DNA from: CAYSND01 sp964642235
Lineage (GTDB): Bacteria > Bacteroidota > Bacteroidia > Bacteroidales > UBA932
NCBI GenBank assembly: GCA_964642235.1
Contig: CAZXOP010000085.1
Location: 1 to 8,417, forward strand
DNA: 8,417 nt
Reading direction: 5' to 3'
Shown: piece by piece, positions 8,101-8,417 of the stretch
Layout of the letters: each line of letters opens with the position of its first letter
Numbering within the stretch: the stretch's first letter is position 1
Notes under the pieces: generated by a model
Databases searched by the model: none
What the model was told of the DNA's origin: nothing
What the model saw: the letters and a program-made list of their open reading frames with translations, nothing else
Position numbers and translations under genes: made by a program

Positions 8101-8255
8101 GGGGTAAACTGTCGCACATTAACTTCATAAATAACTGCTGATTTAACCCATTCGGGGTGTTTTACGTTTGTATAAGAGGCATTATTGCCACCATTACAAG
8201 AGAAGAGAAAGGGAACAGCAATAAGAATGGTCAAAAGTTTTAATATCCTATTCAT
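5145..8255 (-). CDS. Lipoprotein with two GH13 modules: alpha-amylase-like plus SusA-like neopullulanase
   Basis: This 1036-residue protein is predicted to hydrolyse alpha-glucans and maltodextrins. Residues 1-20 form a lipoprotein signal ending in LFSC, with C20 lipidated; the following NGGNN lacks the acidic surface-export signal, which favours a periplasmic position. The first GH13 barrel (about 35-365) has all catalytic regions: D130..N134-H135, R198 and nucleophile D200, acid E229, and N288-H289-D290. A small beta domain follows to about 432. Residues about 435-525 match the N-terminal domain of cyclomaltodextrinases (VEPLSWWVGM). A second GH13 barrel (about 530-945) has D648..N652-H653, R739 and nucleophile D741, acid E770, and N850-H851-D852. 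Its region V reads MPDMN (708-712). A C-terminal beta domain ends the chain. Both active sites look intact. From residue 433 on it has the size of a complete SusA, so this is a fusion of two enzymes. The ATG lies 12 bases after the upstream stop, indicating an operon. Confidence 0.93.
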   Translation of the reverse strand: MNRILKLLTILIAVPFLFSCNGGNNASYTNVKHPEWVKSAVIYEVNVRQFTPEGTFAAFDTHLERLSDLGVDILWFMPVHPIGVEARKGSLGSYYSVQNYTEINPEFGTLEDFKATVNKAHALGFKVILDWVANHTSRDHSWITEHPEWYVKDSTGAILAPFDWTDVAKLDYSNKEMRKAMTEALKFWVVECGIDGYRCDVAEQVPTDFWESAFRELRKIRSDLFFLAEAENPPLQVNAFNAYYGWEMHHYMNALAQGKKSIAEFNDFLLKHAERFPQRSIALNFTSNHDENSWNGTEFERMGDAVRQFAAFSFLMPGIPLIYSGQEVGFNHRLEFFEKDNIVWNDPEDFTSFYKELIRLRDAHPSMHTPAWGAAMKVVETSLPEKVFAFERTLADDGFVASFNFSSEPVTFTVRGREVSLPAWGYDLYFLERFRVEPLSWWVGMKTPLQLMIKGEFPIKDSKVEVTGDYSGVKVTKVHNADNPLYLFVDVDITDKARAKNYVFSVTTPDGQVLYFNYLIEKRREGSAERVGFGASDALYLLMPDRFANGDPSNDTTPCTAEPGNRGNLAGRHGGDLQGIINNLDYLADLGVTTIWPTPILLDNEPNYSYHGYACADYYKVDPRFGTNELYKKMVSEAHARGLKFIQDIVVNHCGTAHWWYQNEPFNDWISKFDTFTKSNFMMSTHSDPHSSLYDRDLCVKGWFDTSMPDMNLSNEYLLRYFTQWAVWWIESADLDGIRVDTYPYSDKNKVAEWSGNVLKEYPRLTILGECWFHSPTEIAYWEGGKTKNSDGFNSNLTMVMDFVLQDHISAFNENAPIPDWDKGIKRVYTSLSMDNVYSDPYNLLVFMSNHDTPRPAHILGGDVSRMKNAYTLILTTRGVPQLYTGDEVMLRSADGTIGHCQERVDFPGGWQSDAKSAFTAEGRSKEQNELFNHVRTLLNWRKTSKAICEGRLKHFCPDAGSNAYIYFREVKGTTSNNLVMVAINNSTAPYSINWDIYKEVFGDNRPKGRDVLTGVSVSVGSSTTLPPMTSMVVEF

Positions 8256-8267
8256 AGTTGTATTGTA

Positions 8268-8417
8268 TTAATTTGTGTCTGAGGAAATTATTAATGAAGA
8301 GAGGGGTTCTACCTCTAACATTACTTCTGTTTTGTTTTTATATAATAGCCCTAAAGGCAATGTAATCTTCTTTGAAAAAGGGGTCTCTCCCTTATTTAAT
8401 ACCACCAACTCGTAATC
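8268..8417 (-). CDS. C-terminal end of an upstream protein, probably a glycosidase (partial)
   Basis: An open frame enters from the right edge and ends in TAA at 8268-8270, giving the last 49 residues of a protein. It starts DYELVVLNKGETPF and contains VEPLSSLIISS near the end. The pattern of a strand reading LVVLN, then alternating strands, then a final VEP.S.LII strand is typical of the C-terminal beta-sandwich of alpha-amylase-type glycosidases. It resembles the tail of the adjacent GH13 protein (NLVMVAINNSTAPYS, later PPMTSMVVEF). The 12-base spacing and shared orientation place it in the same operon. The identity of the enzyme cannot be settled from this fragment; another GH family with a similar tail is possible. 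Confidence 0.6.
   Translation of the reverse strand, partial: DYELVVLNKGETPFSKKITLPLGLLYKNKTEVMLEVEPLSSLIISSDTN

Noticed and set aside
1..8417. tRNA, rRNA, CRISPR arrays, insertion sequences
   Set aside because: No cloverleaf, regularly spaced repeat array, terminal inverted repeats or transposase-like frame was found by reading both strands.

Overview
The window looks like a chromosomal segment from a member of the Bacteroidota, most likely of the order Bacteroidales. The evidence is AT-rich leaders without clear Shine-Dalgarno sites, promoters of the TTTG / TAnnTTTG type, a neopullulanase of the SusA kind, a short NfeD next to a FloA-type flotillin, and a PD40 plus SPOR envelope protein. 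The species cannot be named from the sequence alone.

Layout. (1) Positions 47-3395, plus strand: a compact three-gene cluster encoding a secreted PD40/coiled-coil/SPOR protein, a short NfeD-like membrane protein and the flotillin FloA. It is closed by a very clear intrinsic terminator at 3400-3435. (2) Positions 3472-5081, plus strand: a stand-alone gene with its own textbook Bacteroidetes promoter. It encodes a 497-residue Fic-family protein that joins an AbiEi-like winged-helix N-terminal half to a Fic domain with an intact active-site loop and its own inhibitory motif. Its glutamate codon use differs clearly from its neighbours, which suggests acquisition. (3) Positions 5145-8417, minus strand, convergent with fic: the end of an operon for alpha-glucan breakdown. 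The main gene encodes a 1036-residue lipoprotein carrying two complete and different GH13 catalytic modules. The second has the full neopullulanase/cyclomaltodextrinase architecture of SusA. Twelve bases upstream lies the C-terminal end of another protein, which looks like the beta-sandwich tail of a further glycosidase.

How the genes may work together. NfeD and FloA are a known partner pair in membrane microdomains. The co-transcribed SPOR protein would sit in the periplasm, probably on peptidoglycan, so the cluster reads as an envelope-organising module. The GH13 fusion would cut maltodextrins in the periplasm, with two active sites on one anchored chain. The Fic protein has no visible functional link to either side. 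It is best read as an accessory, self-regulated AMP-transferase or single-chain toxin/antitoxin-like gene.

No tRNA, rRNA, CRISPR array or insertion sequence was seen. The longest gene-free stretch is about 190 bases (3396-3587), and it is explained by a terminator, a promoter and a leader.
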